From NCBI GenBank assembly GCA_942159475.1, contig OW804094.1, positions 53,564,966-53,628,965 on the forward strand: DNA of 64,000 nucleotides, read 5' to 3'. Each line of letters begins with the position of its first letter. Position 1 is the stretch's first letter. Below are positions 26,355 through 39,944 of the stretch, one piece after another. The notes beneath the pieces are model-generated. The model searched no databases. It was not told the DNA's origin and saw only the letters and a program-made list of their open reading frames with translations. A program made the translations under genes and the position numbers. This DNA comes from Sthenelais limicola (lineage: Eukaryota > Annelida > Polychaeta > Phyllodocida > Sigalionidae).

Positions 26355-26368
26355 CTGCCCCCTACTGA
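26355..26368 (-). promoter_or_regulatory. CTCF-like motif (strong match)
   Basis: On the minus strand TCAGTAGGGGGCAG matches 13 of 14 positions of the bilaterian consensus CCASYAGRKGGCRS. It is immediately downstream of the regulatory-looking block at 26.01-26.34 kb. CTCF binding is known to be conserved across most bilaterians. Binding here is an inference. Confidence 0.45.
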
Positions 26369-27581
26369 GAACGGGGAGAACAAACAACACCTCTAGAACA
26401 CATTCACCCCAGTCAGACCCAGTTAAAAGTTTTCACTCTCAGGACTACCAAAATCCCAAAAGACACTACCTTTCTCTGACAGCTCCGACCATTCTACCTG
26501 ATTTAAAAGGTCCATTATGACATCGACTTTCTTTTTCCATATGGACACTGGACACGATATTCCATTGGAATAAAATGCCTGTCAAATTTGAATTTCTGGC
26601 ATGTATGGGGTTTCAAAAATAATTATAGAAATACAATTCTATCACCAAAATCAATATTGAATTCGGACAGTTCGAAAGGTGAGGGGAATGATAATAATCG
26701 CCAATATGATTGATACGTGGTGTCTCCATTTATTTGGAAATCTTTTTAAGACAAGAAAATGGATGCAATCTACTCGGAGAGACTATTCGTACTGAATCTT
26801 AACTGAGCAATTCGTCCCATGTCAGAGTGCCACATGGCTTTCATCGCCCTCCAACCGACTGTACACTAAATATTTATCGTCACTTCGGTGCTTCTATTAA
26901 GAGATGCTATCATAACAGCCACTCCAAATCATGACCACTTTCCCATTGACCGAAAACAATTCTAAGATCACACCTTGCAGGAGAGGCGAACATAGCAAGT
27001 ACTTATACTGTTACCGAGTAACTCCCTCGGGCTTTTAGGCACTATCGCTTTTAGGATAAAAACTGGCCGAGTAAAAACAGAACGAGCTTCATCTCGATAA
27101 AGGCGAGGTTTTTTATTTCGTCGAGAGCAAGCCAATCATTATGATTCCCTTTTGTCTCCCTGGTTCTGTTTTCTCACACCGATAGGGGTTTTATAGTTAT
27201 ATAAATACAGTCCAAAGATATTACATAAATGAATGTTACTTAATAATCTTTGAATAAAATGCTTAACATACTCTGGGCAACGTGTTCCTTATTATCAAGG
27301 CATGGGAATAAAATGGTTCCCGTAAACTACATGTAGACTACCTATACGAAACCCGCGGGCAAATTCAACGAACACAAAAGAAACCCTGATAAATAGAATA
27401 AATGGCCTCCGCATTCCTCTATGAAATTGAATCATTTATGAACAGGGCACGTATACACACAACCTATATCAATGAATCCAAGTATCTTGAAATAGATGTT
27501 TACACCCTGAACACTATATATATATGCACTATGTAAATTAATGTGGACCTGAAAGTGATTAGGACATGTAGGGGACGTGGC

Positions 27582-27643
27582 TTCTCTCTTTATTTACAAA
27601 CTAATGACCATATTCTCTCTTTATTTACAAACTAATGACCATA
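27582..27643. repeat. Perfect 31-base tandem duplication
   Basis: Two identical 31-base units starting TTCTCTCTTTATTTACAAAC abut at 27,612/27,613. Perfect identity points to a recent event such as replication slippage. Confidence 0.85.
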
Positions 27644-28129
27644 TACCAATTCAATGCATGCGGCCATGTCACTTGATATTTTTTTAACGTTTGATTGTGA
27701 TGTTAGGGTGAAAATATTTTTGGGTATTTAGTCAAACCTCCTCTTATCAAGACCGATAGGGTCTTGATTTTGTCTCCCAACCCCACTTCCACCAGTCTAA
27801 GTAAAATGTAATAAAAAGGTTATTTTAACCTTTAAACACAATAAAAAGGACCCCCACCAGTACATGTATATTTTCTGATAAACATCTTAATATATATATA
27901 TATACTTTAATATGTTACAGTTGTTTGGAATTATCCATTGTATCGCCATGATTGTATAAATGTATGTATAAAGTATTTCAATTGTATGTCTCGCTATATT
28001 TGTGTTTAATAATAAAGATGAATATCCTTCAAAATAAAGCACGCAATATCTATCTAGAAAAACACGCCCTTTAGTTTATTTTTTGTTCTAAGGTGATGAG
28101 TTAAACGAGACCGGAATAGCTTAAGAAAC

Positions 28130-28154
28130 TTCGCGCCGTTCTTGGCGCCGCGAA
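28130..28154. promoter_or_regulatory. Pair of facing E2F-like sites
   Basis: TTCGCGCC (28,130-28,137) and GGCGCCGCGAA (28,144-28,154) form an interrupted palindrome with TTCGCG/CGCGAA at the ends, in AT-rich surroundings. Both halves resemble the E2F/DP core TTTSGCGC. No gene start is visible beside it. Confidence 0.3.
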
Positions 28155-31100
28155 ATTCAGATAATCGGGCAAAATCTCTACAATACGGAAACCCACTACT
28201 CAGTATTCTCTTCTCGGAAAAAGTAAATCCAATAGAATGCTCCGAGGAATAACAACGAAGGAGATCGGAAGAAATCCTCTGTTGGTCGAGACCAGCTAAT
28301 ACAAGGAAACATGCGAGAATTTCAAATAGTCTTGAGCAGGATTTAGTGTCTGTTCTTGTCTTACATAGGATGAGTGTGTTTGCGCTTATTCATAATATGG
28401 CACGACCATGCGATATGTTTAGTGACGGGTTAACTGATGACATCATGAGAAATGTCAAAAGACTTGCAGAGAAGGTTGCATGCTGAGTGGAAAGCATGAA
28501 AAAAAATGGCAGAAAATTCAGTTGAAGTAGGTACTCCGATAGTTCTGTTTACCCGTTGTTTACCCAATTCATGCTGGGAGTTTACAAGAGATGATAACGC
28601 GATCCGCTAGAGATCTCGACTATGTTCTTCCACACCGACCCAGTAGCCCCCTCTTCTAAATCATTTCAACGTTCCATACATGTATATAGCCTCTTTCAAA
28701 ACGCGCCCATCCTTTCCTCGATGGTAACTCTTGATCCCTAAAAGGCCTTTGAGCTATTCTATTTCTCCTTTCTCACTCATTCGGCGCCTAGTTGGGACAA
28801 GACCCGCAGGTGTCTTGAGTGTTATCTGACCCAAACCCTTATCTCTGTCTTTTCCGATCAGAGGTGCATTGATACTAGTCACTTGGGAAGGATGCTCCGC
28901 TGTTACGGTTTTTCTCGATGGGTCGCCGTGTCTATATGCACTTACTGCAGTACAATACCCAACACAGATGGTCATGCCTATCATCATCATACGTATATTA
29001 ATACTCTTCAGGCACTGGGATTCTCATCGCATTTGTCTTGTGGTCAAATGAGGGCCACACAGGCGCCATCTTGAGACTTAAGACAGAGGTCATGCCCTGT
29101 GAGTCATGACCTTAATCTCTGGTCACCTCAGCCTCTTGGACATCCTCTCAGCTGCAGAACGGTGTCATTGATGAGTCGGTTTTGAATCCCTTCCTCAGTT
29201 AGCTATTTACAATAAACATGGTACACGAATATTCCTTGGTGTATATAAGCCAACCAAAAATAGTTCATATAAAGAAATCCGATATACTACAGCAGAGTGA
29301 TTGCTTCGATGCCGACTGCTAAATATGATGCGAAAATGGCAGTTATAAAACTGTTGAAGTTTAAATAATCTTTCATATACTACCTCCAAGTATATATTAT
29401 ATTATCTTTGTGATGAATGGAGAGATATCCGACTGCTGAGTTAGTGAGTTACTCCAAGAGGAACCAACACCAACGTTTCATCTGTAATTATAAATTCGCA
29501 CCTATGATATGTTGTATTTTGACAATGACAATATCGCCAAATCAAACGTACTCAAACCGAAAACAGATGAAGTTAAATGTAATAAAAAAACAATTGAAAG
29601 GAAGGACACACCATGACAAAAAAAAATTCTGAAAAGAATATCATAACCCAGTAAACCGATCTTGAGAGATCTTATTCCTTGGTGACAGTTCATTTCAGGG
29701 GTTAGTGCCCAAGTTCGTCCGCGAGCACTGTTTCAACTTGCATCCAGAAACCATGCGGTAGAGTACTTCCATGTTCCAGACATGCGAAGTTTGTGACCAC
29801 AAATGACGTGCAAAGTTCCTAAACATGATGAGCCCGAGATGTTCTTTGTTCAAAAAGGAACTTTCTAAACGATCACTTCGCCAACAATGGCTGCGTGACT
29901 TTGGTAGGTTAACCCGAAGCCAGTTGTTGTGGCGAAAGATTACATAAATATTACCACATTGTAATGTTAACGAGTAGAGATACATTAAGGTTCGTTACCA
30001 ACAAAATGTACGGGAGAATCTTGAGCAATGTGCATTTATGCATAAAGAGAATAGAGCTTTGTTGAGGATGAACATATTGCCTCAGTGGATCTTACTAGAG
30101 CACGACAGTGGTCCTGCTCGGTCCAATAAGCTGAAAGGGCAATAAGACCCTCCAGAAGCCTCAACAAATAGATCCAAACTACAACAAATAAGATCCAGCG
30201 CATGGGATCGATTGAGAGGATGAAATATCAAACCTGTGGAGAGGACAGGGCCGGCCTAAGGATGGGAAACCAGCAGGCACACACGACCGCCGCACAAAAA
30301 GAGAACACAAGAAATTAAACGCCTTTCATGGAATAATGTGGGGGGAAAATGGGCAATTTGGCTCAAGGCAAAGAACTTGCCCACGTCGATCGATGGGTAT
30401 GCAAGTTCTAATTGGTAGAAAATAGCACGCCTGTTTCAATCAGATAATCGAAGGGAGAGTGGTAGGCTTGTTTATTTGTTTTAATAGCGCCTGCATGGTT
30501 ATAAAGTATACAGGGTAGGAACGCAAACGAAGATTTCAACAATCACATATTTTCTTACATGTACATACATTTTCAAGTTCGCCCATGATAGAAACAAAGA
30601 TTAAGCAACCAAACAAATGTAGGTAGGGATATCATATTAACAAATTGTAGAGACCAAATTATAATGGAGGCACTGGTGAGGAATTTGTGGCTTGTTGCTA
30701 CAACTTGGCAAAATGACTGTATAAAAGATCTACCTGAAAAGGGACAGAAAGAAAAGACAATTATTATAGGTTATGTCCATGCTGGAGGTAACAGCATTTA
30801 TCTTAGTGAATGTATGACCATTCAGATCCCAAAACAAAGGTGTATTAATGATATGTTTTGCTAAGGGTATATATGATGAATAGTGAATGGAACTCGGTGC
30901 TATTTATTTGACTCCTTTGACTTTTATTTGATTCCTTTGAAACTGTCCAATAATATTCAATTACTAGCACCTCGTTCCATTTTCTCTATTGTTTCAAGAC
31001 ACCACAATAATTTCATTGTAAATACTTGGACTAAACTAATGTTTAACAACCTAATGAATTATGTACAAACGGTAAAACAACCCTACAGTTTGGGTGGTGA

Positions 31101-34036
31101 AAATATATCTCTAACCAACAATCGGCATGGCAGGTTTACAACGATCGCAAACGTGTCATTAGTCTAATGGAGAAACTGTCAAAGCTGAAACCTGAGCAAC
31201 ACCTCCTGTTTACCCGGACGGAATATTAATCAAAAGTTTATCAGATAAGCTGCAGTAGCCGTAGAAAATATCGAGGACATGGGGACAGTTGATGGATTAA
31301 CTTTGTATACCGTACTTCATTCCTAACACTTGATTGTCGTCCAAGTGTTGGCATTGAAATTGTTACCCAATTTGGGAAAAAAGCAAATGATTAAATGGTT
31401 ACATACGAACAACGCTGTTTTTATATTCGTTTATATCGTTTATACATAGATCTACCTGCAATTAAGCACGATAAATGGTTCCTTAATTGCAAAGGACTCT
31501 GTCAGTCTGTGTATTGAATGAAATGAATATTAGCAAATCAATATGGACGATTGGTGACTATTTTGCTAGACTCACTTCGGAAAAGTAATTACTTTACTGT
31601 ATATATGTTCCTAGGCTATCTCAACTTCAACCTAATTGTACCGTACTTTGTCGAAACTGAAGTATCTACAATTTCTATGAAGCAGTGAAGTTAAAAAAAA
31701 TACTTTTATCAAAATATAACAAAATGTAAAATGAAATCTCTGATACCGTCTGAATATCTTTGTCTAGCATATCTTACGTTCCTTCATCCACAGTATTTCG
31801 AGCTCCTATCATGTATTGTAAAATTAAACTAACTTTAACCGCGCATCAATTCAGTGCAATTCCTATTGGGGAAAACGATTCGCAACCCAGCTCGATCCAC
31901 ATGGGAGGACAAGCGTCTTCATCCTTCCCTTTCTCGCATCTTGACTCCAGTGCACTCTGGAACCTGAGACACTAGAGAACTGGTCAAAAGCTGGAGAAGG
32001 AGGAGGAGCAGGACATGCGAGGTAACCATCTATCAACCCTGCCATGCCGCTTATCACACTCATCAAGGTAGAGCACGTTGTCACCAAAGGCATCGGGCTA
32101 GCTTTAATTAGGCAGATTCCCTAAGTCCATATTCTCAGCTAAGGCGAAAGTGTCAATCGACCATTGGCCTGTATCGGATGTACATCGGCTATCTGTCATA
32201 TCTATGCTCATCATGAGAGACGGACATCAAACGTCCCATCTTCCGTTTCATATGAACTGTACTGAAATTAATTCCATGCCACACAAGTAGACGCACCGAG
32301 CATGTAAAGCAACTATAGCGAGGTGGTTTAATTGTTTCTGACTCCTGGCTAAGTGAGTGCATGAATATAAAAAGCTTGCTTTATTATGAACCTGCAAGTA
32401 CCTTACAGCAAAAGTTACCTTTTAGTTTAAGCTGATACCCCAAACATTCTATATAGGACAGGTTTGAGTCACTCGGTAACGTTACCTGAAGCTATATGTA
32501 CGTTAGTTCATGTCCTAAAACTCTACTCGTTTACTAAACTCGATTCGGGAGATGTAAAGGAAATGGTGTGCTTCATTAAAATCCTATAGAAAAAACTGGA
32601 TTGCCAAATTCCCTTGATGTACGCCGCCTCGATTAAGATCCCTTACTAACAAAACAATAATTATCATCAATTTACCTTATAATTTATTAGGTTCCCAAGG
32701 ACATTTCCCCACGGATATGTATCAAGGATTTACGAAGACGCATCGGATTACCTTGATCTAAAATGGGTCATGACCGCTGGAAGGGCAAGTAATAGTTGCC
32801 CACTCTAAGGAATTCCAATTACCCTTGATTTTCACCAAATTTATTAGGCTTTCACCAATAGTGGTGGCAGGGCAAAGTGAATCAATTGTCCTGTGCTTGG
32901 TTTGCCTTTGACAGTGGTTGCCATGGTAACTTGAAGAGGAACGAGAGGGACTATGGATGCCTAGACATTGGATTGATGTCCCCAGAAAGGCAATTTGAGA
33001 TCCCTCAACAAACTTCATCTTCTTGCACAATCGCCCCTCATAAGGTCACCAAGCAAGGCACCATTTTTACCAAACCTAAACACAAGCTCGTCTCCCTCTA
33101 TCTACCAGGCACTCCCAGCCTCCCTATTTTCTCAAGTCAACTCCTTCCATCTTCATTCAGGGCCCTTCGTTATTCATCAGCGAGTCTAGAATAAATGGGA
33201 ACTTCCATGAATGGACGCGTGATTAATTTTGCTAATTAGTGTTAAATGCGATATGCATCTAACAGCGAGAAGGTTACAAGCCATTAGTTAAGATGATGGA
33301 GCTGGTAAGGGTGATGGAGGACCGGCCATGCTACACTCTTCTTGAACTTTTTTATGAGACGGCTAGTAAGTTTATGTCAAGATCCCATAAAAGTAACATT
33401 GCTCCCCGCCCAGCATTTCCAGAATGAATATAAGCAGTTCAACCTCAATAAAAAACAATGAAGGTATTACCAGCGGTGATAGAATTTTCGCTTGAATAGA
33501 TGATATCTATAAACACCACAAATAAATCGCATGGCCATGGATCGTGGGTTGTTTCAATTGTTTTTAAAAACCTTCGGAATCTCGCTTTCCCTTATAATTG
33601 GGCTCTGTCCACGTAATTTTTGATCAACTGGAAGCGAAACAATAGTAGGCTAAACCAAAACATACAACTTCCAACGCTATTCCTTTTCTAAACTACTAAG
33701 GGATAACATAGGCCTACTATCGCACGGGTTTTTAATAATTTGGGCAACGACCGCGTGGGACCTCTTGAACGCAATGTTGCGGGGGTATTCCGACACCTTA
33801 TCCACTCCTTGTTCTCTTGTTTGGACGTGATGTGTGCCATTTTGGGTCTAATCAGAAACTTCATCCACCAGCACGACCAAGAAATTAGAATCCACTACAG
33901 AACTTTTTCATCAAGGTGCACAAACATGCGCCCGAGCCTTCAGGTGAAGATCCGCCATGCAGCTTCCCTTTTCGCCCGCCAGGTGTGACTGTATTACCAG
34001 ATTTACACGCAAGGGTACGCTGCGACACAAAGTAGT

Positions 34037-34050
34037 CCTGTAGGTGGCGC
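34037..34050 (+). promoter_or_regulatory. CTCF-like motif (strong match)
   Basis: CCTGTAGGTGGCGC matches 13 of 14 positions of CCASYAGRKGGCRS. With the minus-strand match at 26,355 the two motifs point away from each other, so by the usual orientation rule they would not anchor one convergent loop. Confidence 0.45.
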
Positions 34051-34594
34051 ATCTTGAGGAGATATGTGACCTCTGGAGACAGGTTTTTGCACTAAAGGAG
34101 AAATCGATGTGAGATTGGCGCCATTTAAACCGGATAATGTAGGTGTTTTCTTTCACCGGCACTGGTTGAGTATTGCGATAAATGAAAAATCGAGACACCA
34201 CATGCATACATGTATGTATGCATACATGTATAATTAATTCATGCGCCCCGAACCCCGATATATGAAAAGTTGCAGAACATGTTACTGACTGAAAGGGGCT
34301 ACAAGGATTTGATATTATGAAATGGTAGGTATAAACGGCAAACCGAAATAATTAAGATCTTTCAGACGAGTACAGTCTGCATTCGCATCATCACAGTCCC
34401 ATGGGACAGAACCAATTCTGAATAAACGATGCCATGTCACTCATATGGGGGTAAACTCATGGGACTGAACTGTTTGATTTGAGGTCTCTGGGTGTTCAAT
34501 TAGCCAACAAGAACCCCGCTACTGGCATCACAGTGGATTTTAGATTAAAGACTACATAAACAAAAAACAGGAGTGGTTATCTTTTTGGAATTTC

Positions 34595-34700
34595 CTGGGA
34601 ATTGTCGCGCGTGATCCGCGAGCGACCATCGCCAGCGTCGCAAAACTTACTAGTGGGCGGGCGCGACCGGAGCGGGGCGGCAGCTCAGGCCTTCAGAGTA
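34595..34700 (+). promoter_or_regulatory. CpG-rich patch with Sp1-like sites, possible first exon
   Basis: About 105 bases are dense in CpG (GTCGCGCGTGATCCGCGAGC, GGGCGGGCGCGACC, GGGGCGGC) in an AT-rich setting. They are followed by CAGA and GTAAGC at 34,698, a good donor on the plus strand. This may be a short CpG island with an untranslated or very short first exon. The overlapping open frame (34,602-34,787) has no recognised protein. No TATA box is evident. Confidence 0.25.
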
Positions 34701-34869
34701 AGCGCTATGATGCTTCTTTTCTCCCTGAATTCTGTCCAACCATTCAATTTCCACGATCCACAATCATGGCTTGTCCTCTGCCTCTGACTGAATCATCCAA
34801 AACAACAAGGCATTTCACAAGTTGCGAGCACCAATCATTAAAACGTGTAACCTAAGCCTCCACAGTCAT

Positions 34870-34940
34870 TACAGTGTCCGCTTTCCGACGGGCGAGACAG
34901 GCGGGCCAGAAATTGGGATCGAACCTCTGCTGAGATCTGA
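34870..34940 (-). repeat. Possible degenerate tRNA-derived SINE fragment
   Basis: On the minus strand a box B-like GGTTCGATCCC (34,915-34,925) is followed by a CGCCCGTCGGAAAGCGGACA segment, which resembles the tail region seen in several invertebrate tRNA-derived SINEs. No box A is recognisable at the proper distance, so only a fragment is suggested. Confidence 0.25.
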
Positions 34941-37900
34941 TTTCAAAATACCCATTTTCGCAATCCTCTGTCTAAATGGCACTTGAAGGATAGTAGGTTT
35001 GCACAGCAGCCCCTCTAACACTCGGAGATGGTTGGAGGAAAGTAAACTTCTTGCTAGGGGACGCATTGCCTTTTGGAGGTGGGGATGCTGAGTGGGGATT
35101 TTTGCTTGAACGACTCGGAGCAGAATGCACAACCATTATCTGTATGCTGGAGAGCAGCTCTCAGCGGCGGGTTGTAAGTTGGAGGGTGGTATTGTTGGGG
35201 TTGGCACTAGAGGTGGATAGGAGTTTATGGACGCTCCATCACAAATGCTCCACAATGTAAAGTTCTACAGAATATGCCATTCTTTACATAACAGAGGGCC
35301 CAGTCTTAATACATCAATTTAGTACTGATAAATATTTAGTGTTTCTCTCTTTATACACTATGCATTCTCCCCCTGAACATGGACGACAAATCACAAATGA
35401 ATCTGTGGGAATAGTATGATATTTTCAAGTAACTATTTTTCCATGCATGCACTTATTTATGAATATCCCGTTCTGTACTGACGAAAGCTGACCGTTTGAC
35501 TTTCCATGGATTTAACTTGACTGTAGGCTCTGCAGTTAAGCGCATCACAAAATTCCAAGTCAAAAACGCAAGTTTGGAATAAATTAGAGGAGGGTGTGTG
35601 TATTGCTGAATTTCACATCCCCGAACGACCCTACCCCCATGCACATGCCATCATAACACATCCTTGGACCTCCTCCATACTAACGGTACAGAGTATCGCT
35701 TACCCACTCCACCTGTGGAAAACTAGGACCACTCCAGGGTCCCAGCCTCTTTATATTACTCTCATAACAACCCCAGTGGTCATCATATCCCCACTTATAT
35801 AGGTAGTGAAAAAAGTGCCCCAATCGAGAGGACACCCTGCCATGTCTATTCACTCTAGAAATGACTCTGCAACCACAGGCATCACACCCGCGCGACCACC
35901 ATTGCCATAGCCCTCACAGTCGCACGACTACGCACTTGTAGCCGCAGAGAAAACGCTCGAGGATATTACAATTCTCATCATCCGTTGGAGATGCTGGATT
36001 CAGCAAACAAAGCAGGATCATGTTCCATATGCCAGAGGCTACTCGTCCACACACAGAACTCATTTTCATAGCAACCAAATGTTCACATTTTGTGCGCTGA
36101 ATTTCCATGAAGATAAATCATAAATATTCAGAGACAAAGGAGATCCTGAAAAATCATCATATGATTAAAACAAAGGAACCAATACCACCATGATAAAATC
36201 TTGGTCTTATTTTTAATCGCATTACCTCATATTAACCATGCGAATGAAGAAAACATAATAATTTAGAATTTAAAGTGACGATCTGACTGACGAACGATAG
36301 TACATGGTATGAGAGTACCACTATGCTTTTACTATCATCACTCAGGATGCTATCAAGGGATGCCTACTTAGACATGACAGGTGCCATGATTCTCTCTTTG
36401 CCTATACCTTACGCCCAACGCCCACCTGATCCTTTGGGTTAAGGCCAAAATCCTGATATAAGTTTCCATGCATAAATCCACAAGACTCATGGATGCTAAC
36501 AATGGCCATAGACACTCTAACCTTTCAATATCTACTTCCAGCACACAAAAACAGACTCAATCTCTCCAGGAAAATGTTTCTTTATCTCAGGATCCAGTCA
36601 GCATATACTTAATCCCTTTTTTGTAACTTCGAATGTTAAAACAGTGGTTTCTAAAGGGATGTTTTTATTTGCTTCTAGTGTCACAACGCATGGTAATTTA
36701 CACGATACAAAACTTCTAGATGTCCAAGCTGTTTTGTTTCCAATGTATTAAGGTGTCATAAGAGAAGTCTTTTTTAATGACATCCTTTCAGCCTACCGTA
36801 TATGTATAATTTCATGGCTATAATAAGTTGATATTTAGATATCATCCATGCAAAGATGTTTGTACCAAACAAGTAGAGAAACCTATGTTATTTACAGAAG
36901 GGTTTGTTTTACCTGGAACTCAATACATGTATAACACCGCATAAAGGAAATTGCGAATAAGGGTTACATCCTAAATGGTATTTCCCCTTGATCATTCCTA
37001 CCCCACACCCCTTCTGAAATACTATAGCTTGGAGAGTGAGGCCTCTAACGCCACAGAGTATAGATATTAAACAAAGTGCACATTGGCCATTCACGAGAAA
37101 ACATTTACTGAAACTCAAATCAGTACACACTTGGTGCGAGGAATTTTTGTCGATATATCACACTCGATAGGGCCTTATAAATAAATGATGTGTAATATGG
37201 TGTTGACAAAATAATCGAGGGCGAGAACAATCAATGTCTGGAAAGGATTCTTTTACAGAGCATACTAACACCTCTTCCGTCGCCATGGAAATGGAACAGG
37301 CCGGGGTGCGAGGTGTTATGATAAATTTGTCTCAGGACGAAGGCGCACCTGATATTTTCCCCCTGCTCTGACCACTGTAATAAAATGACTGCTCCCCTCC
37401 CAGAAAAACCTCCAAACAAAATCACATAAAACAAACAGAAGTAGGCACTAAACACGCAGGGCAACATAAACACAAGTCTATGCTTCGCCATGCTCCCGAA
37501 GTTAAAATCATAAGAGTCATACACTAGGTCTTTGCATTAAAAAAGTAATGCTCTTGCCTTTGGGGTTATGGTAAACCATGGGCAACTAGCATTATCCTTA
37601 AATAAAGATGACTTTACGATGTAAGTTACACTTATACTTCTTTTGAATAACCTAATACCGACCACGGAGCTCAGGTTTTTAATCATTAGTCTACTTTTCA
37701 TTCTGTTCACAATGTTCAGTTAATCTTTCCTCCTTAACCTCTTATTTTCAATGAATAAAATGGGCATTTCAGGACTATTTCAGATTCTATCAAGATAAAA
37801 TGCTTCAAATATAAAATCACCAAATAACTAATAGGACCAACTTAATTTTACCACAAAGAATGTGACTTAATTCATGTACCGTTCGTTGTGGGTCACGAAA

Positions 37901-39439
37901 CGAAATTAAGCAGAATTAATTCATCAACACAAACTTTAGTGGACCAATTAACCATATTTACCTTTCATTGTTACCGAGGCATATTAATAAATATTCACTC
38001 CGTTGATTGCGCGGGACAAAACATTCTCTGAAACAAATGCCGAAAATCACAAGAGAAACTCAATATGAAACTTTAAAATGAAATAGTTCGTTATTGAGTT
38101 TATGGCAATCATTGTCAGCGTAGGTTAATTGACATTGAAATTGAAATACTTTCACCCAGAAAAGGAATAATGAGAAGGTGATCGTCTCAGCCAAGCTCGG
38201 TTTGAATCATCAGAATACGAAGGACTGAAGCAGACAAAGGATTCACAAGGCAGAAGATGAACATGGTAATATGTTTTTCTAATAAGAGATTATCCCTTTA
38301 TTAAAAGTTGAAATGCCTATCTAATACACTTAAGACATTAGATATACCGTAGCTAATAAGTTTGTACCTGTTGACCACATAATTCATTGAAACGGTAGTC
38401 TCAGTATGATGTGTTAATTAACAAAAACAAAGCCAACAGAACAAATACACAGTATACTACTGACTGTATTCCGAATCCTCGGGGTATCCACATGACCGAA
38501 CACAAATAGGAGGAACATAATTATAGACGATTTACGAAAATCCTTTCTTCTCACGATACATTCAAAGATATTGTTGTCATAATATACAATCAGACTGTGA
38601 CTGATTGTGGATTATTTTAAAATATTTCGCCAAAATCAGAGTTAATCTAGTGCCTTTGATGTGTTGGCATAAAGGCATTAAACGTTCACAAAGCATATCA
38701 AGGAAAAGGCTACAGTACAGAGTTAGGAATGATACGAATTGAACAGTAAAAGGAGATGACATCTTGTTTTGTTTTTTCGTCACCAATTGGCTACTTAATT
38801 GGCAATACAAAAACAATCAGCGCACTTGATGAAAAGCCACTGGATGGTGTTGAACCCGCAAAAACAAAAGGTCAATTGTCCTGTGTGAGAAGATGACTGT
38901 TGTGGCCACTGACTTAAGGCTTGGTCGGTTAGAGGAAGGGTGGCTTGGTTTCAGTTACTGACCAGGAATCAGTGTGGACAGTGAAGAGCTCAGGTTTTTA
39001 ATCATGAGTCCATCGTTATGCTCGCGTTACCACCAGCCATCAGGCCATGGGCAAATCATGGGATTTAGGATTACTGTTTATTCCTTTTATGCAAAATATG
39101 CAAAAAAAAACTCACAGTGTATTCTATATAAAAGGTCAATGAGACATTACAGTAAGAGAGCAAAAGGTGTGACGGAATAAACATCAGCTCAAGTAATAGC
39201 TTCTATAAAGTTTTATGCTGACTTATTTTCTAGTCCAGGTACTAGGGAGATAAAGGAAAAGAATGGGGAAGTGAAGTATCTAATGGGTGGTAGACAAATG
39301 CTCTGACTCAGATATAATATATCCTGCTTTGGATCTAAAATCACTATTCCTTCCAACACTACACTTGAAGATATAGCATATGTTACAACTTAATACCACA
39401 TTTCTACAGAATGATCAACTTTAAATAAAGTTGCATTAG

Positions 39440-39936
39440 CACACCCTCGGCACCTACGACCCCAACGGCAGTTACCAGCATTGTTGTTGTTGTTGGCACT
39501 GATGATTTTCTTTGAAATCTTGCTTAAAAATACTTTATATAACAAACTGAATCGATAGATCTCTTCCTTTTAGGTATGACACCATTGTGATGGGTTCAAA
39601 TAATGTACCAGGGTTGAAGTTTACTTGTATTTTGTACTTGGAATAACACACTGTATGACCCCAACTGATTTCCACTATGACCGTAACTGTATAATGCAGT
39701 TACGGGTATACCACTCAATGTTTTTCACCTAGATTACACTGTATTATAAGCCAGATACATGTATCTGATAACACTCGAACCTAAATGCAACTATAGTAAA
39801 CACCCACAGAACATGACAGCTACTGAAAACGGCTTTTGTTAGGTAAAAACCAACATTGTTTGTTCTAATGGGGACCCACCTTCCGCCATTTTGAATGCTG
39901 GTAACTGCAGTTTAGGTCGTAGGTGACGAGGGTGTG
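39440..39936. mobile_element. MITE with ~42-bp terminal inverted repeats and ATTAG target duplication
   Basis: The ends are reverse complements over about 42 bases: left CACACCCTCGGCACCTACGA and onward to GCAGTTACCAGCATT, right the same with a few substitutions. The element is bracketed by the direct repeat ATTAG (39,435-39,439 and 39,937-39,941). At 497 bp and without an ORF it fits a miniature inverted-repeat transposable element. A perfect 9-bp hairpin (CCGTAACTG/CAGTTACGG, 39,681-39,705) lies inside. CACAC termini with a 5-bp duplication do not match a superfamily I can name with confidence. Confidence 0.75.
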
Positions 39937-39944
39937 ATTAGGGC

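Larger units (their letters stand above)
26400..39420. other. Intergenic DNA with scattered motifs, no gene recognised
   Basis: Open frames such as 28,754-28,990 (minus), 29,417-29,632, 31,863-32,093 (minus), 32,758-33,194, 33,740-34,207 and 37,231-37,524 (minus) show no domain or supporting splice pair. Listed separately are a perfect 31-base tandem duplication, an E2F-like pair, a CTCF-like site and a CpG-rich patch. A longer palindrome built on CATGTATG/CATACATG lies at about 34,199-34,232. Confidence 0.5.

Noticed and set aside
28754..28990. 78-codon minus-strand frame with a moderately coding-like C-terminus
   Set aside because: An internal GCAGTAAGTG donor-like site and equal openness on the other strand leave no clear gene model; no domain.
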